Part shown: positions 62,831 through 64,000 of the stretch, piece after piece
Numbering within the stretch: position 1 is the stretch's first letter
How the letters are laid out: each line of letters starts with the position of its first letter
NCBI GenBank assembly: GCA_930633525.1
Contig: CAKNFP010000002.1
Location: 1,116,001-1,180,000 of the forward strand
Direction: 5' to 3'
Length of the DNA: 64,000 nt
Origin: Hyphomicrobiales bacterium
GTDB taxonomy: Bacteria; Pseudomonadota; Alphaproteobacteria; Rhizobiales; Beijerinckiaceae
The notes under the pieces: model-generated
Seen by the model: only the letters and a program-made list of their open reading frames with translations
What the model was told of the DNA's origin: nothing
Databases searched by the model: none
Made by a program: the position numbers and the translations under genes

Positions 62831-62975
62831 CAGTCTTTCACTTTCATGGGAAGCCCGCAACCCATAAAGATGAGCTAGCCTCTATTCCGGATGCTTTTCG
62901 AACTAGCGCGCCTCCATCTCTCGCGCATGGAGGCGCCTTGACATAAGGGCCCTCATTGCCATACGAGAAGAGAAA

Positions 62976-62989
62976 ATCTCCCATGAGAA
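62976..62989. promoter_or_regulatory. IclR-regulon palindrome G, before the cyclase gene
   Basis: ATCTCCCATGAGAA, arms TCTC/GAGA, is 12 of 14 identical to site A. It lies 21 bp upstream of the cyclase start, downstream of a TTGACA at 62938, so it could block that promoter. Confidence 0.5.
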
Positions 62990-63010
62990 CTTTCGGGAAG
63001 GCTTGGCGTG

Positions 63011-63934
63011 ATGGACGATCAAGAATTGCAAGCCATCTTCAAGCGCATAAGCAACTGGGAGCGTTGGGGGAAAGACGACGAACTGGGCACCCTGAACTGC
63101 ATTACTCAAACCTCGGTAACGCGGGGCTTTAGGGCGGTTCGCTCTGGCACGCGCGTCAGTTGCGCTCTGCCGATTCTGACCACGGCCGGCGAGGCCGGGC
63201 GCGAGGCTATCCATCATAGCATGCTCCGCTGCGGGCATGGGGTAGCGGACACCGGATCCGTCGCCACGACCGATACCATGTGTATCGCTTGCCACGGGCC
63301 GATGTTCACCCATTTGGACGCCCTTTGCCACATGCTCCATGATGGGCGAATGTACAATGGGCGCGACCGACTGGACGTCGCGCCAGACGGAGCCCGGGCG
63401 AACCATATCGGCGCGCTGACCCGCGGCATCTCTGGCCGGGGCATTCTGCTCGACATCTGCCGCTTGCGAGACCAGCCCTACGTCGACCATGACACACCCG
63501 TGTGTCGCGCCGAACTCGAAGAGGCGCTGGAGCGCACCGGCGAGACCATCGAACCGGGCGATTGCCTCCTCATCCGGCTCGGCCGCGAGGTCCGGCGCCG
63601 TATGCTCGGCCCCGAATGCGAAATGCGCGACGGCAAGACTTGTCTTGCAGGTCTACACCCGGACACCTTGCAATGGCTCCACGGGCTCGACCTAGCTCTG
63701 CTTGGGTCGGATGCCGCACATGATGCCATACCGAACAATTACCGCACGGCTCACGTGCCGATCCATGTTGGCTGTCTCGTCTACATGGGCTTGCATCTGC
63801 TGGACAATGCAAATCTTGATCCACTCGCCGAGCACTGCGCCAGTGCAGGCCAATGCAGCTTTTTCTTCGCCGTAATGCCGCTTGCCGTTCCCGGAGCGAC
63901 CGGAAGCATGGTCAACCCACTTGCAATTATGTGA
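63011..63934 (+). CDS. Cyclase-family metal-dependent hydrolase
   Basis: 307 residues. The metal motif is HGPMFTHLDALCHM (H-x4-5-H-x-D-x3-H type) with a later HVPIHVGC. The family includes kynurenine formamidase and isatin hydrolase and generally opens amide or ester bonds, some cyclic. Divergent from the Baeyer-Villiger gene, it could hydrolyse the lactone that enzyme makes; this is inference. ATG 63011 has GGAAGG upstream; a GTG three bases earlier is possible. The end of the window follows 66 bp after its stop. Confidence 0.84.
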   Translation: MDDQELQAIFKRISNWERWGKDDELGTLNCITQTSVTRGFRAVRSGTRVSCALPILTTAGEAGREAIHHSMLRCGHGVADTGSVATTDTMCIACHGPMFTHLDALCHMLHDGRMYNGRDRLDVAPDGARANHIGALTRGISGRGILLDICRLRDQPYVDHDTPVCRAELEEALERTGETIEPGDCLLIRLGREVRRRMLGPECEMRDGKTCLAGLHPDTLQWLHGLDLALLGSDAAHDAIPNNYRTAHVPIHVGCLVYMGLHLLDNANLDPLAEHCASAGQCSFFFAVMPLAVPGATGSMVNPLAIM

Positions 63935-64000
63935 AACCAGCACTGGCGGGCCACGACGTGCTCCCGAACTCCAGTCGGACCAGGAGGCCGCGCGCCGTGC

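Noticed and set aside
1..64000. CRISPR arrays, tRNA or rRNA genes, complete insertion sequences
   Set aside because: No regularly spaced repeats, no tRNA-like cloverleaf and no intact transposase were seen when reading both strands; short RNAs could still be missed by eye.

Overview
The window is GC-rich DNA (AT-rich only near 21.4-22.1 kb) in which nearly all genes are catabolic: five ABC importers, enolase-superfamily dehydratases, GMC oxidoreductases, thiolases, IclR, GntR and TetR regulators. Gene families, fused transporter subunits and codon use suggest an alphaproteobacterium, probably Hyphomicrobiales (inference; no rRNA or housekeeping marker is present apart from the tail of a glutaminase). 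No tRNA, rRNA or CRISPR array was seen. Scattered gene and IS remnants mark the window as an accessory region assembled from modules.

Layout. 0-4.7 kb: glutaminase tail, MFS exporter, a broken FAD monooxygenase with its divergent TetR gene, and an IS6-type remnant. 4.8-17.7 kb: a sugar module with an unusual IclR-SMP-30 fusion, an enolase-superfamily dehydratase, a DHDPS-fold aldolase, a GMC oxidoreductase, a D-2-hydroxyacid dehydrogenase, a dipeptide-type ABC importer, an SDR and a rhamnose-mutarotase-like protein. Both of its divergent promoters carry the same palindrome, TATGGAC-N5-GTCCATA. 17.9-22 kb: remnants, a DUF1254 protein, a LysE-type exporter and an AT-rich thioesterase gene. 22.1-32.1 kb: a branched-chain-type (Liv) importer with thiolase, acyl-CoA synthetase, SDR, iron-dependent alcohol dehydrogenase and a TetR regulator, with matching operators at both ends. 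32.6-42.5 kb: a GntR-controlled sugar ABC importer with aldehyde dehydrogenase, enolase-superfamily protein, GMC oxidoreductase and its small subunit.

42.5-64 kb is the most interesting part. A tight minus-strand operon encodes a Baeyer-Villiger monooxygenase, an F420:NADP oxidoreductase, CofE, CofD, CofC and a fused CofG-CofH. This is a complete set of core genes for the deazaflavin cofactor F420, in a genome that looks proteobacterial. Around it lie two luciferase-like (LLM) oxidoreductases, two MaoC-type hotdog proteins, a thiolase-fold protein without the usual cysteine plus its DUF35 partner, a D-2-hydroxyacid dehydrogenase, a cyclase-family hydrolase, a dipeptide-type importer and an IclR regulator. 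Seven promoter regions or gene-proximal gaps carry variants of a 14-bp palindrome, TTCTCTATAGAGAA. I read this as one IclR regulon in which F420 synthesis is co-induced with an import and degradation pathway for an unknown substrate. Its enzymes resemble the hydratase and retro-aldolase steps of steroid side-chain degradation.
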